From Dioscorea cayenensis subsp. rotundata (lineage: Eukaryota > Streptophyta > Magnoliopsida > Dioscoreales > Dioscoreaceae), in NCBI RefSeq assembly GCF_009730915.1, contig NC_052475.1:744001-808000 (forward strand): 64,000 nucleotides of DNA. The letters are read 5' to 3'. The translations under genes and the position numbers were made by a program. Numbering within the stretch: position 1 is the first letter of the stretch; the number at the start of each line of letters is the position of its first letter. Of this stretch, positions 35,501 to 45,818 are shown in pieces. The notes beneath the pieces were generated by a model that was not told where the DNA came from, ran no database searches, and saw only the letters and a list, made by a program, of their open reading frames with translations.

Positions 35501-37169
35501 TGTGTCATACCATTAAACTATCCAATAATTGGCATAATTTTATTTTATTTTAATAGATATCATTATTTATTTTTAAATAATAACAATAATAAATTAATAA
35601 GGGTTTAAAAAATGATTTGAATTTAAGTTGATTAATTATATTTATTGGAAGCGAGAGAGAAAACAAGAAATGTGGATGTGGTATTTGAATTACTAGATAT
35701 ATTCTTCTTTTACCAACCCATTTGCTCTAGAAACAAAATAAAAGCAAAAGATTCTTCATCTAATCAAAATGTTAGTAAAGTTTCGTAGAAGGCAAAGAGA
35801 ATTTTGTGGCCAATTCACTGCCATTTTTGGGCCTTTACCTCTCTTGACTCTCCCTCACGTTGTCAAACACAAACACGCCTTCACACTGCTCTACCCTCAG
35901 CCTCAATGGGTTAGGCCATGCCACACCATTCATCTCTTTTACCTCATTGTTGTTACCCACTCAATTAGTGTGTGTATATATAGTAAAATAATCAAACAAT
36001 CAAATTCTTTGGGTAAAACAAATGCTTTTAATTTTAAAAAAATAATAATAAATTACGGTTAATTAAAAAAAAATTTAAAAAAAAAGTAGAAATGAACAAA
36101 TATAACAAATAAAAAAAATATATAAAAACAAATACCGACAAACAACTGAACACAATCCACTAGAGGTGGATCTAAACAACAAACAAAAACACAAAACCCA
36201 TGACATGTATTTTTAATTATAACAATATTGTCGGTCATATATTTAGCATGATATACTGAATTATAAAAAATTACCTTGTCAATGAGTGGAACAAGCAATT
36301 GGTGATGACAAAATAACTGATTTGTTCTTGTTTTGTGGCTTGCAATACTCTCATTATGTACCTCTACTTATTTCTTTAATATTTTGTTATTTTATTTTAA
36401 AATATAAAAATAAATTAATAAATCTGACTTAAAAAAAAAAAACCTTACACATGTGATATTTAATATTTTATATAGAATTACCGTTGCAATAAACAAGTGA
36501 TAGTACTATTATCTCACATGTGAAAGATCGAGAGTTTAACTCTTTTGTAAACATAATTAAGTATTTGAAAGTGATGAGTAGAGTAGCTTGTTTATATTGT
36601 AAAATAAATAAATAAAATAATAGTAACATGTATAATATTAGACTTTATGTTGTTTTGTCTTTTATTTTTTAATAAATTATGATTTATTTATTTTTTATAA
36701 AAATATGTATGTATATATATTAAGCTTTATATTACAATGTTGCTGCATTTTTAAACTCAACAAAATTCAAAAGCTTATATCTATGACCTAGTCCTGTTTT
36801 AAAATACTACAGTTTATGTTTTTTATCCTAGTATTGTATATCATCATTTGGAGAGAAGCCAGCCCATTTGTCAATTTTTTATTATAATTAATTGAAAAGA
36901 AACTTATTTCACTAATAAAACTCTTTCTACTATTTTTTGTCTGTAATGTATTTGTGATTTATTTATGCACAATATATATATCTGGAAATGAACAAAAAAT
37001 CCCTCCAAAATTCGGTGATTCACAAAAATTCCAAATGACTTTTGAGTATTCTAAAGATCCTTCTTTTTCCGATGAGTTATTTTTCGACCTTTCCGACATA
37101 AAAGTGATTGACGTTGACATAAAGGTAACGTATATATTAACCCGGGCCGACTCTCGCTTTTTAAGTCGA

Positions 37170-37430
37170 AAATACCAAATTTTGAATCGATGAACCCATA
37201 ATTTTAAGCGGAAAAGTCAAATTTTAAACGTAAATGTAGTTATATGTTAAGTGAAAACTTATGTGAGTTAAGCGAAAAACACCAAATTTTAAACTGAACT
37301 AATAATTTTAAGCGGAAAAAGTCAAATTTTAAATGCAAATGTGTTATATGTTAAGTGAAAATTTATGTAGTTAAAACCAAAAATACGAATGTTAAATGGA
37401 AATTATATATTTTTAAGCGGGAAGACGTAT
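37170..37430. repeat. Imperfect tandem repeat with TTTTAAGCGG units
   Basis: The block TTTTAAGCGGAAAAGTCAA (or AAAAAGTCAA) recurs at about 37202 and 37307, with a third start (TTTTTAAGCGGGAAGA) near 37412, so the period is about 105 bases. Each is followed by ATTTTAAA, (C)GTAAATGT or GCAAATGT, TATATGTTAAGTGAAAA and a TTATGT-GAGTTA block. The pattern resembles the subterminal repeats of a DNA transposon, but no termini were found. Confidence 0.65.
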
Positions 37431-38111
37431 GTCAGAAATAGAATAAACTAATAGAGTAAGCTGCATTAATTGAAAAGTACACTATTAGGATTGAAAAATA
37501 AGCTGTCATCGAAGAGGGATTGTCTAGCAAATCTAAACGTCGGAGGGTCATGCGGGATGCTTTTGAAACTTTCAAGAACTACAAAATAATTTTCCCTATA
37601 TATATATATATATGAAACATATCAATAATATATTGTTTAGATTTTCTATTTTCTATCATGGATGATGGATCTTCTGATGCTTCTTTAAAAGCCCAAAACT
37701 AATCAACATGCAGGCCAAAAACCAACATGGGCTTTATTTCAATTTAGTTTGCTTCTGATCAATAATAAGGAATGTGATAGCTACCTACAAGATTAATGAG
37801 AACAATTCAACCTTCAAAATCATTCCTTGTTAGCCAATTTTTGAGGATTCATTCCATAAATTAATCAATCACAATGAAACACACACACACACCCAGATAT
37901 AATTCAAACCAATGACACAGAGAGGAAAACAGAGTTCCCAAAAAAAAAAAAAAGACTTGAAGCTTCTAGTATATCCCTACATTCACTTTTAAGAGTGAAG
38001 GAAAAACATGGTTCACTAGTAGTGCTTTGAAAGTTATGGTGCTCTTTTTTCCATTAAAAAGGAAAAGTGAGGTTATGGTCCCTACAAGGTGGATATCACA
38101 CTTGATTCCTT

Positions 38112-38350
38112 GAGTTGACAAATAAAACAAGCATGTCATGCTTACATTCCCTCACACTTGTTCAGCTGCTTCTGGGGAAGGTCTATATATATAGATAGTA
38201 TATATATTATATAGAGTTGACATAGATACTATATATAGAGTTGACAAATAAAAAAAAGCATGCCATGCTAATATTACCTCTCACACTTGTTCAGCTGCTT
38301 CTGGGGAAGGTGTATATATATATGGATAGTATATAGACAGACAGATAGAT
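38112..38350. repeat. Two-copy tandem duplication of about 126 bases
   Basis: Copy 1 begins at 38112 and copy 2 at 38238, both with GAGTTGACAAATAAAA. Both then read AAGCATG-CATGCT, CTCACACTTGTTCAG, CTGCTTCTGGGGAAGG and a (TA)n-rich tail with GGATAGTATAT or AGATAGTATAT. Identity in the core is nearly complete, so the duplication is young. Confidence 0.8.
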
Positions 38351-39662
38351 ATATGCACAACTTTTTGCTTATCATTGAGAGTTTGTGTGGCGCTTTGAAA
38401 TGAATGAATTCTAGTGTTTGAATATGTATATGTCCTCTTGTTTATTAAGTTTGGCTCTTTATATCATCAAAAGATTTTGAACTTGTTTTCTTATCTTAAA
38501 TGAAGGTATGTATATTATATTTATATATTATATTTATAGTATAGTACATTATTTTCGACCCAAAATCTGTCCATTCATCATTTTCATGACATTCCACAAC
38601 ACCCAAATTATAATATTATCGTGAAACTCATTGGCATAGCTTTGTTGCTTGTTCTATTTTTCTGCCCATCATTGGAAGACTAATTCAAATCATATTATTT
38701 TCAAATGAATCCAAACATCTTGTGGTCTTCATGTTGGAGCATTCAAAGGTTTCTTTTTAACTTTTGTCATTCTCTTTAGATAGGAGATTGAGGATAAGGA
38801 ATGAAAAAGGAAAAAAATCATATCATTTTCTATCAATCAATCAAATACAAAGTTAATAATTTCCACTTTTTATTTTAGCTTTTATTTCGTGTGGTTTTCA
38901 GCACTCCCAACACAACCTTCTTTGGACCTATACCCATTAATCTAACTTGCTTATTTCTAAAATCCTTGAATTTAATATTACTCATGATTAACATAACATA
39001 AAATCAAAGTTAATGAAATGTGATAATTTTCCTCTGAATCTGTCTTATATATAATAAAGTTATGGTTTATTCACCCTCTCAAAAAATAAATAAATAAATA
39101 AATAAAAATTATGATTATTTAAAATTTTTTTTTTTTATTTGTCTTCACAGATGCTTACCCTATATCATCATGCTTAACAACATATAACCTGCTGGAATTC
39201 ACAATGATCTTATTGTTCATTGTGATCGACGGCATTATATAAAGTACAAACACTAGAAGCAAGAGTGTGTATTAATCAATGTGGAATATATGTCCTATTT
39301 CAATCACATAATCCAAACCTAAGAAGACTATATATGTAGAACATTGATGCATGTTTTTTTAATACGAAATTTACAGTTAACCACCATCTTTATTTTGGCC
39401 ATACCAAAGTTATCATACAAGAAAAAAACTTCATTTGGTTGACTTAATCAACGTATTATGCCATTTGCTGCTGTTTACTGCATCTGAAGATCAGTTTCAT
39501 TCTGTACATATATACATCTGTGAAGTATATATATATTTTAACTTAATTATTGTGAAACTGTGATGGATAATGTGCAACATCATTATGATAATCTTCCATG
39601 TTTTGTGGGGATAATTAAACATTGCATATATATATATTTTAGAGTTTCCATAAAGTTATGGC

Positions 39663-39670
39663 TATAAATA
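39663..39670 (+). promoter_or_regulatory. TATA box of alpha-carbonic anhydrase gene 1
   Basis: TATAAATA lies 101 bases upstream of the start codon in a sequence otherwise lacking such an element at this distance. The transcription start is inferred to be about 30 bases downstream. Confidence 0.5.
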
Positions 39671-39763
39671 ATGGCTACAAAACTGCAAACCTGCAGAACT
39701 GCAAACTCTTGTGAGTAATATACAGACTCATTCTGAAGAGGTAGAGATAACAACATTGAGAAA

Positions 39764-41052
39764 ATGAAGGCAATAGCTGCTTTTGGAAACATCGTCTCTT
39801 TGTTCATAATACCATTGCTTCTTCCTGATCTTACCGCCGCATGTGGCTACACCGGGGAAGAAGGTGAGTGAATTGCCTTCATCTTCTTAATTTCTAATTC
39901 TCAGAGAAACAAAGTTGGTTCTGATACTTTTGTTCTGCAATGATGTTTTGAAGGTGTGATATTCAGTTATAGTGGAGCAACAGGGCCTGACAAATGGGGA
40001 ACTCTAAGTCCACAATTCAGAGCGTGCTCAAATGGGAAGCATCAATCTCCAATCAACATTGTGAGGAAACAAGCAATCTGGAATTCAAACTTGAGACCTT
40101 TGGAGATAGATTATACTCCCACTAATGCAACACTTGTCAACAATGTTTACAACATCATGGTCTGTTTTATTTCTGAACATAGGACTAGTTAGTTCACAGA
40201 GTTGATTACAGTTTGATCAACTTTGAACTTCTTTTCTGCAGATACAGTACAACCAAAGTGTGGGAACAATGGTTGTGAATGAGAAGAAGTACCACCTCAA
40301 ACAAATGCACTGGCATTCACCTGCTGAGCATACAATTGATGGTGTTAGGTATGCAGATGGCCTTCATTTTTTTATTATTATTATTCAGTGAATCAGTGTT
40401 TTCAATTAGATTAATCATGAATTGCCTATTGACCATTGGAAAAGAACAGACATCCAGTGGAACTTCATCTGGTACACTACAGTGATGATGGAAACATCAC
40501 TGTGATTTCAGTCTTGTATAAGTATGGTGATGAAGATAAGCTTCTTCATAAGGTAGTGTAGTGTGTTCTTTATTTTTTTTTTTAATTTCTAGTTATCAAA
40601 CAATTCATATATCACTAAGAAAGATACACTGGATTTTCAGATCAAAGACAAAGTTGCTGAGTTAGCTAAGGGAACTTGCTCGATAACAGGCGAAAAGGCG
40701 ACACATATCCCACTTGGAGTCATCAACCCAAAGTACTTGAAGCATGGAAATCACAAGTACTACCAATATGTTGGCTCTCTTACAACACCTCCATGCACTG
40801 AGAATGTGATTTGGAACATTGCCTACAAGGTGTTTTATTTGTTTGAGAACAGTTTGATTTCAATTCCAAAGAGTAATTTTTTTTTTGGCACACAAGATTG
40901 AAACTTATTATATTGTGTAGGTGAGGGAGATGTCTGAAGAACAGGCAACTGCACTTAGAGGACCACTTGATATCAAGTATAAGCATAACTCCAGGCCTCT
41001 TCAGCCATTGAATGGAAGGACTGTGGAGTTTTTTTCACAGAAAAGAGGCTAA
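39764..41052 (+). CDS. Secreted alpha-carbonic anhydrase / dioscorin-like protein, copy 1
   Basis: Six exons join in phase (39764-39863, 39954-40159, 40242-40348, 40450-40552, 40641-40829, 40921-41052) for 278 residues. Signal peptide about residues 1-26, then the alpha-CA domain: [64 protein letters not shown]. Zinc ligands His125, His127 and His144 and the Glu-His pair of the active-site network are kept. The proton-shuttle histidine (His64 in human CA II) is Tyr99 here. The family hydrates CO2 to bicarbonate; in yam tubers related proteins (dioscorins) are abundant storage proteins with weak or disputed enzyme activity. The location is the secretory pathway, apoplast or vacuole. First of three tandem copies; intron 2 is nearly identical to that of copy 2. 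Confidence 0.94.
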
Positions 41053-41784
41053 CTGATACCAATTGAACATTGATTGAGATGCTTTGTATAATCAAAGCTA
41101 TCGTTGTTGTGTTTTTTGTTTTTTTTTGGCTTTTTTTTGTTATGATTTTGTTTATGAGTAAATTCCTTGCTTGAATGTGTAATTGCTGAACTGCTGCACT
41201 TCTTTCCTTTTAATAAATGTGAGGTTTATCCTTTGTATGTCTTATTGCTTGTTGTGAATATCATATCTAATACCACCTACTCACAATTTTATGAATATTA
41301 TTATATAATACCATCTTCCTTTATTCATAGGGTAACTAACTAATATGATTCTGGTGTTTTCACCATGTTTTATGGGTACAGCATTGCATATATTTTAAGT
41401 TTATGAATAGGCTTTTTATGGTTTTGTTTTGGTTATATAAATAGCTGCTGCAAGCCACTAACCAGCATAAAACCAGCATAAAAGAAAGCCTCTAGCCTTT
41501 TTCTTCCTCTCTTTTTTTAAGGCCAAAGAGATAAATATAGGTATATAGAAAAGTATATATATCCCAGCATTGGGAGACATAGAACCCACCAAAGAGAAAA
41601 ATTCAATAACTCTTGGCTTATCGGCATCTGGCCCTTGTGTAGGCTAATCATATCCTGCCAAAAAAGCAAGTTCAAATCTTAGCTTACACAAGATGAGAGC
41701 GCGGGTGTTTTGTGGTATTAACTCTACACTTGTGCGCGCCCCTCTTATGCCTCAGGCCACTATGTTAAAAGAAAAATCCAGGCA
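41053..41784. other. Spacer and leader of alpha-carbonic anhydrase gene 2
   Basis: 3' UTR of copy 1, then a TATA-like TATATAAATA at 41434-41443, unusually far (340 bases) from the start codon of copy 2. Between them, around 41620-41770, sits a less AT-rich segment with a tRNA-like B-box (AGTTCAAATC, about 41668-41677). It could be an old SINE insertion in the leader or promoter. It could instead be unrelated sequence. Confidence 0.4.
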
Positions 41785-43070
41785 ATGGCTGCTTTCCACA
41801 ACAACCTCTCTTTGTTCTTAATTGTATTGCTTCTTTCTCTTCTTACTGCTTCCAATGGCAGCAACAAAAACAATAATGGTGAAGAAAGTGAGTATGAATT
41901 GTTTTCATCTTCTTTAATCTTTAATTTCTGTTTTATGATAAACCAAATTCTGATACTTTGCTCTGTATTTTTGTTACTGCAATTCTGTTTTGAAGAGGTG
42001 GAATTCACTTATAGTGGAGAAAGAGGGCCTGACAAATGGGGAACTCTAAGTCCAGACTTGAGAGTATGCTCAGAAGGAAAACATCAATCTCCAATCAACA
42101 TTGTCAGGAAAGATGCAGTCTGGAATTCAAACTTGAAACCTCTGAAAAGGAATTACATTCCTGCCAATGCAACCCTTGTAAACAATGTTGTCAACATCAT
42201 GGTCTGTTTTATTTCTGAACTTTGGACTAGTTAGTTCACAGAGTTGATTAAAGTTTGATCAACTTTGAACTTCTTTTCTGCAGATGAAATACAACCAAAA
42301 TGTGGGAACAGTGGTTGTGAATGAGAAGAAGTACCACCTCAAACAAATGCACTGGCATTCACCTGCTGAACATACCATTGATGGTGTTAGGTATGCTGAT
42401 GAACTTAATAAAAATTTGTAGTCATTCAGTTAATTGTTTTCATTTAGATTAATCATGAATTGCCATCCACAGACACCCAGTGGAGCTTCATCTTGTTCAC
42501 TTCAATGATGATGGAAACATCACTGTAGTTTCAATCCTGTATAAGTATGGCAATGAAGATGAACTTCTTCTTAAGGTAGTGTACTTAAGTGTGCTCTTTC
42601 CTTTACTTCAACTTTTGTCAAAAAAATCACATATCATTAAGAAAGGAAGACTTGATCATCAGATCAAAGACAAGGTGGATGAGTTAGCCAAGGATAAGAA
42701 TGCAACACATATCCCAGTTGGAGTCATCAACACAAAGGCCTTGAAGCAAGGAAGCCAGAAGTATTACCGATATATCGGTTCTCTTACAGCACCTCCATGC
42801 ACTGAGAATGCCATCGGGAACATTGCTGTCAAGGTATTTTTACCTGTTTGAGAGCATTTTGATTTCAATTTCAAAGAGTAATTTTTTTACACAAGATTGA
42901 AATATATTATATTGTTGTAGGTGAGGGAGATGTCTGAAGAGCAGGCAGCTTCAGTTAGAACACCACTTGATGTCAAGTATAAGCAAAACGCAAGGCCAAT
43001 TCAGGCATTGAATGGAAGGACTGTTGAGGTTTTTGACATAAAGAGGCTGACTAAACACACTGAATATTGA
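41785..43070 (+). CDS. Secreted alpha-carbonic anhydrase / dioscorin-like protein, copy 2
   Basis: Six exons with the same intron phases as copy 1: 41785-41887, 41996-42201, 42284-42390, 42473-42575, 42663-42833 and 42921-43070, giving 279 residues. The signal peptide (LSLFLIVLLLSLLTASNG) is followed by an asparagine-rich spacer and [15 protein letters not shown]. Zinc ligands His126, His128 and His145 are kept. The proton-shuttle position is Val100. Exon 5 is six codons shorter than in copy 1, losing the GTCSITGE loop. The threonine after the CA-signature leucine-threonine becomes alanine (LTAPPCTEN). The tail adds DIKRLTKHTEY. Zinc binding is expected; catalysis is probably slow or absent, an inference from the shuttle loss. 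Confidence 0.94.
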
Positions 43071-44246
43071 GAAGATGGTTGTTCACCACTGCAAATTGTA
43101 TAATAAGAAAAAAGGCTCTAAGATATTTGTAAAAGTTAACTGCTTCTATATAAAAGTATGCCATTGCCTGGTTTTTCTGAATTTTCTTCTTGTTGTGTTC
43201 CTCAATCTGATAAACTACTCATGCCTCTTTATATGCCTACAATTGCATGATGAGTCAGAGATCCATGAGGAGTGGGTATTACTTTTCCGGGTCTATATAT
43301 ATAAATCCAACAAACTAGGTCCATAAAGGAGTATTATAAACGCACCACTCTCTTCCAAATGACAATATCATGAAGGAAAGAGAAAAAATTTATTGATTCC
43401 TAAAGCATTTAATTGATAATGACAGACAAATCATAAAAGACAGAGACCCCAGAACAAATGTGTTCAGGATAATCAAGTTTGAGTAGTAAATCTGCCATTG
43501 TCCAATATTGTCCCAGTCTTTTGATTCTGCCAGCATTTCAATACCAGGACATGAAGAAGCAACTTGACACTGGGTTTGCAACCCCTCAGATCAATATTTT
43601 TATCACAAGATCCATTCTGGATCCTCTATCAACATGATCAAGTGATCTATTGTTAGCTAGGTTCATGTTAAAACCCTTTTGTTCTTATTCGTTGTCAGTA
43701 TCTCTATTTTCACTTTTGAGAAATATTAGTCCCTCCTCATATGATTGTCTCTTTTCCAAGACGCTGATGATGTGGCTCCGCTCACTTCTCAAATTATAAT
43801 AAAAAAAAGCATTGACTATAATAATAAAATCTTATTTAACTTTGAAGGAGGAGGACTGACATTTTCTAAATAAGAGAGCTGACATTTTCCAAATAAGAGA
43901 GATTTGACAGTGTACAAATTATATTATGGAGACTAAAGTGATAAATTGACTATAATAAAATGCCTAAATAGGATATTAAACCAAAAAAATAATTAATATC
44001 AATAATTATAGTAATAATAAAAAATAAAAACCTTTTTGATCAATCAATTGTTTCTATTCTAATATATGTCAAAAGAGAATTATATCACACAAAAGAGTCA
44101 AGAGGATGTCAATATGCAAACTCTAATAAGCTGTAAATTTGAGAAAGAGGGAGACAACCACGGATTATCTCTATACGCAAGTTTTAGCTACAAAAAAGGT
44201 CCTTATTTTGGATATAACAGACCAATTCCAAGGCCTTTATTTAGCA
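43071..44246. other. Spacer between alpha-carbonic anhydrase genes 2 and 3
   Basis: 3' UTR of copy 2, then AT-rich DNA without a gene. A short direct repeat (TGACATTTTC-AAATAAGAGAG, twice) lies near 43857-43905. Confidence 0.5.
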
Positions 44247-44254
44247 TATAAAAA
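44247..44254 (+). promoter_or_regulatory. TATA box of alpha-carbonic anhydrase gene 3
   Basis: TATAAAAA lies 75 bases upstream of the first ATG of copy 3, a usual distance for a plant TATA box plus a short leader. Confidence 0.5.
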
Positions 44255-44321
44255 CTTAAAAACAAACCACACTTTCTAATATAGCACAAGAGGGAAAACA
44301 ATATAAAGAGAGAAACAAACC

Positions 44322-45561
44322 ATGGCAGCAAGACATAAATCAACACCCAAGACGACAGCAATGGCTTCTCAGGGTGTCATTTTTGCATTCGGAGTAGCAT
44401 TGCTCTTTGCCACTCATGCCGTAGCACAAGTTAAAGGTATGTTTAAATATATATATATATATATGATGTTATCTTATGTATTTCTAAAATCTAATATAAT
44501 TCTTCTTCTTTGTGTATGTGAATGATATAGTGATTAATTTCGGGTATAGTGGAAACTCCGGGCCGGACAAATGGGGTAGTTTGAGCCCGGATTTTGCCAC
44601 ATGCTCACAAGGAAAAAATCAATCTCCGGTGAACATTATCAAAGAAAACAAAGGCTCGGTGGCGTATAAGAAAATGGTGCCGGTCCAAGGCGATTACATT
44701 GATCCTAATGCTACGCTTGTCAACAATGGCTTCAACATTGCGGTTTGTTATATAATTCTTTCTATTATATATTAGCTCTGATAACATGTTAGATGATTTT
44801 TATTTTTTCCTTATCAGCTTCGATTCGATAAGCCAGTGGGTTCCATCTTCGTGAACCAAAAGAAGCACAACTTAGTCCAAATGGTTTGGCACACACCTTC
44901 TGAACACACCATTGATGATGAAAGGCATGCTTCATCTGCATTCTCTTATTTCATTATTAAACAAATTAACTGATATAAATATATACTGAATAATTAGAAG
45001 TTGTTAATAATAGATTCCCTGCGGAGCTTCATTTAATCCACTTCAGTGATGATGGGGACATAGCCATAGTGGCCATCCTTTATAAGTATGGAGATGAAGA
45101 CAAGGTACTCCTTCAGTTTAAGGACCAATTGTCCCAATTGGCTCAGCACACATGCTCTGCAGATCAAGAGACCCACATTCCCATTGGCGTTCTCAACACC
45201 AAATCCTTGAGACGCCAATACACCAAGTATTGGAGCTATTCAGGCTCTCTTACCACCCCTCCCTGCATCGAAAACGTTACTTGGTTCATTATCGGCAAGG
45301 TATTATTTATTATTATTATTATTATCTAATAATAATCTTTAATTACTTATTTATTTATTTGAATAATTTATAATAATTATATGTATATAATTTCAGATAA
45401 GGGAAATTTCCGAGGATCAAGTAGCTGTACTAAAAGCACCACTTGGAGCTGATTACAAAAATAACTCAAGGCCAGTGCAGGCGATTAATAAAAGAAGTGT
45501 GTTCCGTTTTAATCTTGAAAAAGAAAAAAGGATCGCTAATGGCTTCTACGATGATGACTAA
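44322..45561 (+). CDS. Alpha-carbonic anhydrase-like protein, copy 3, with a lost zinc ligand
   Basis: Five exons (44322-44436, 44531-44742, 44818-44924, 45014-45299, 45397-45561) give 294 residues; the in-frame ATG at residue 14 is an alternative start. Signal peptide about residues 14-36 (VIFAFGVALLFATHAVA). The domain begins FGYSGNSGPDKWGSLSP. The zinc motif reads VQMVWHTPSEHTIDD: the first zinc histidine is Val132, while His134 and His151 (AELHLIH) remain. The shuttle position is Phe106. The intron that splits copies 1 and 2 after GDEDK-LLHK or LLLK is absent, so two exons are fused. The intron after residue 145 has a GC donor (AAAG|GCATGC) and a normal AG acceptor. With two zinc histidines it is unlikely to be an active carbonic anhydrase; a storage or binding role is inferred. 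The frame is fully open, so the gene appears maintained. Confidence 0.93.
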
Positions 45562-45818
45562 TTTTTTTTTTATTAATGCATGATGCACAGATAGATGAAA
45601 GAAAGAATGAATGACTTTGTATCTTCTCATTTGTTTGTGTATTCTTATTGCTATAATTAATGAATGGGAAAAAAAAGTAATGTATAAATTATATATAATG
45701 TATAATTCTCGCAATTTCACTCTAGAATACAAACAAAGTACAAAGCAAAGAAGAAAAAAAAAAGGAATTTCAACCCTGTAGTTTTTACACAAAGCGTTAA
45801 AAAAGAGGAACAAAAAGT

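Larger units (their letters stand above)
32554..39662. other. 7 kb gene-poor, AT-rich, repeat-bearing spacer
   Basis: No gene supported. Contents: a (CT)n run at about 33648-33675 and (AT)n tracts near 34364, 37599 and 38185. Dispersed retroposon-like tail motifs lie near 35213-35250, 36660-36700 and 39052-39115. Weak tRNA-like B-box motifs occur near 33200 and 36530, together with the two repeat blocks listed separately. All long reading frames here have the composition of random AT-rich DNA. Confidence 0.6.
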
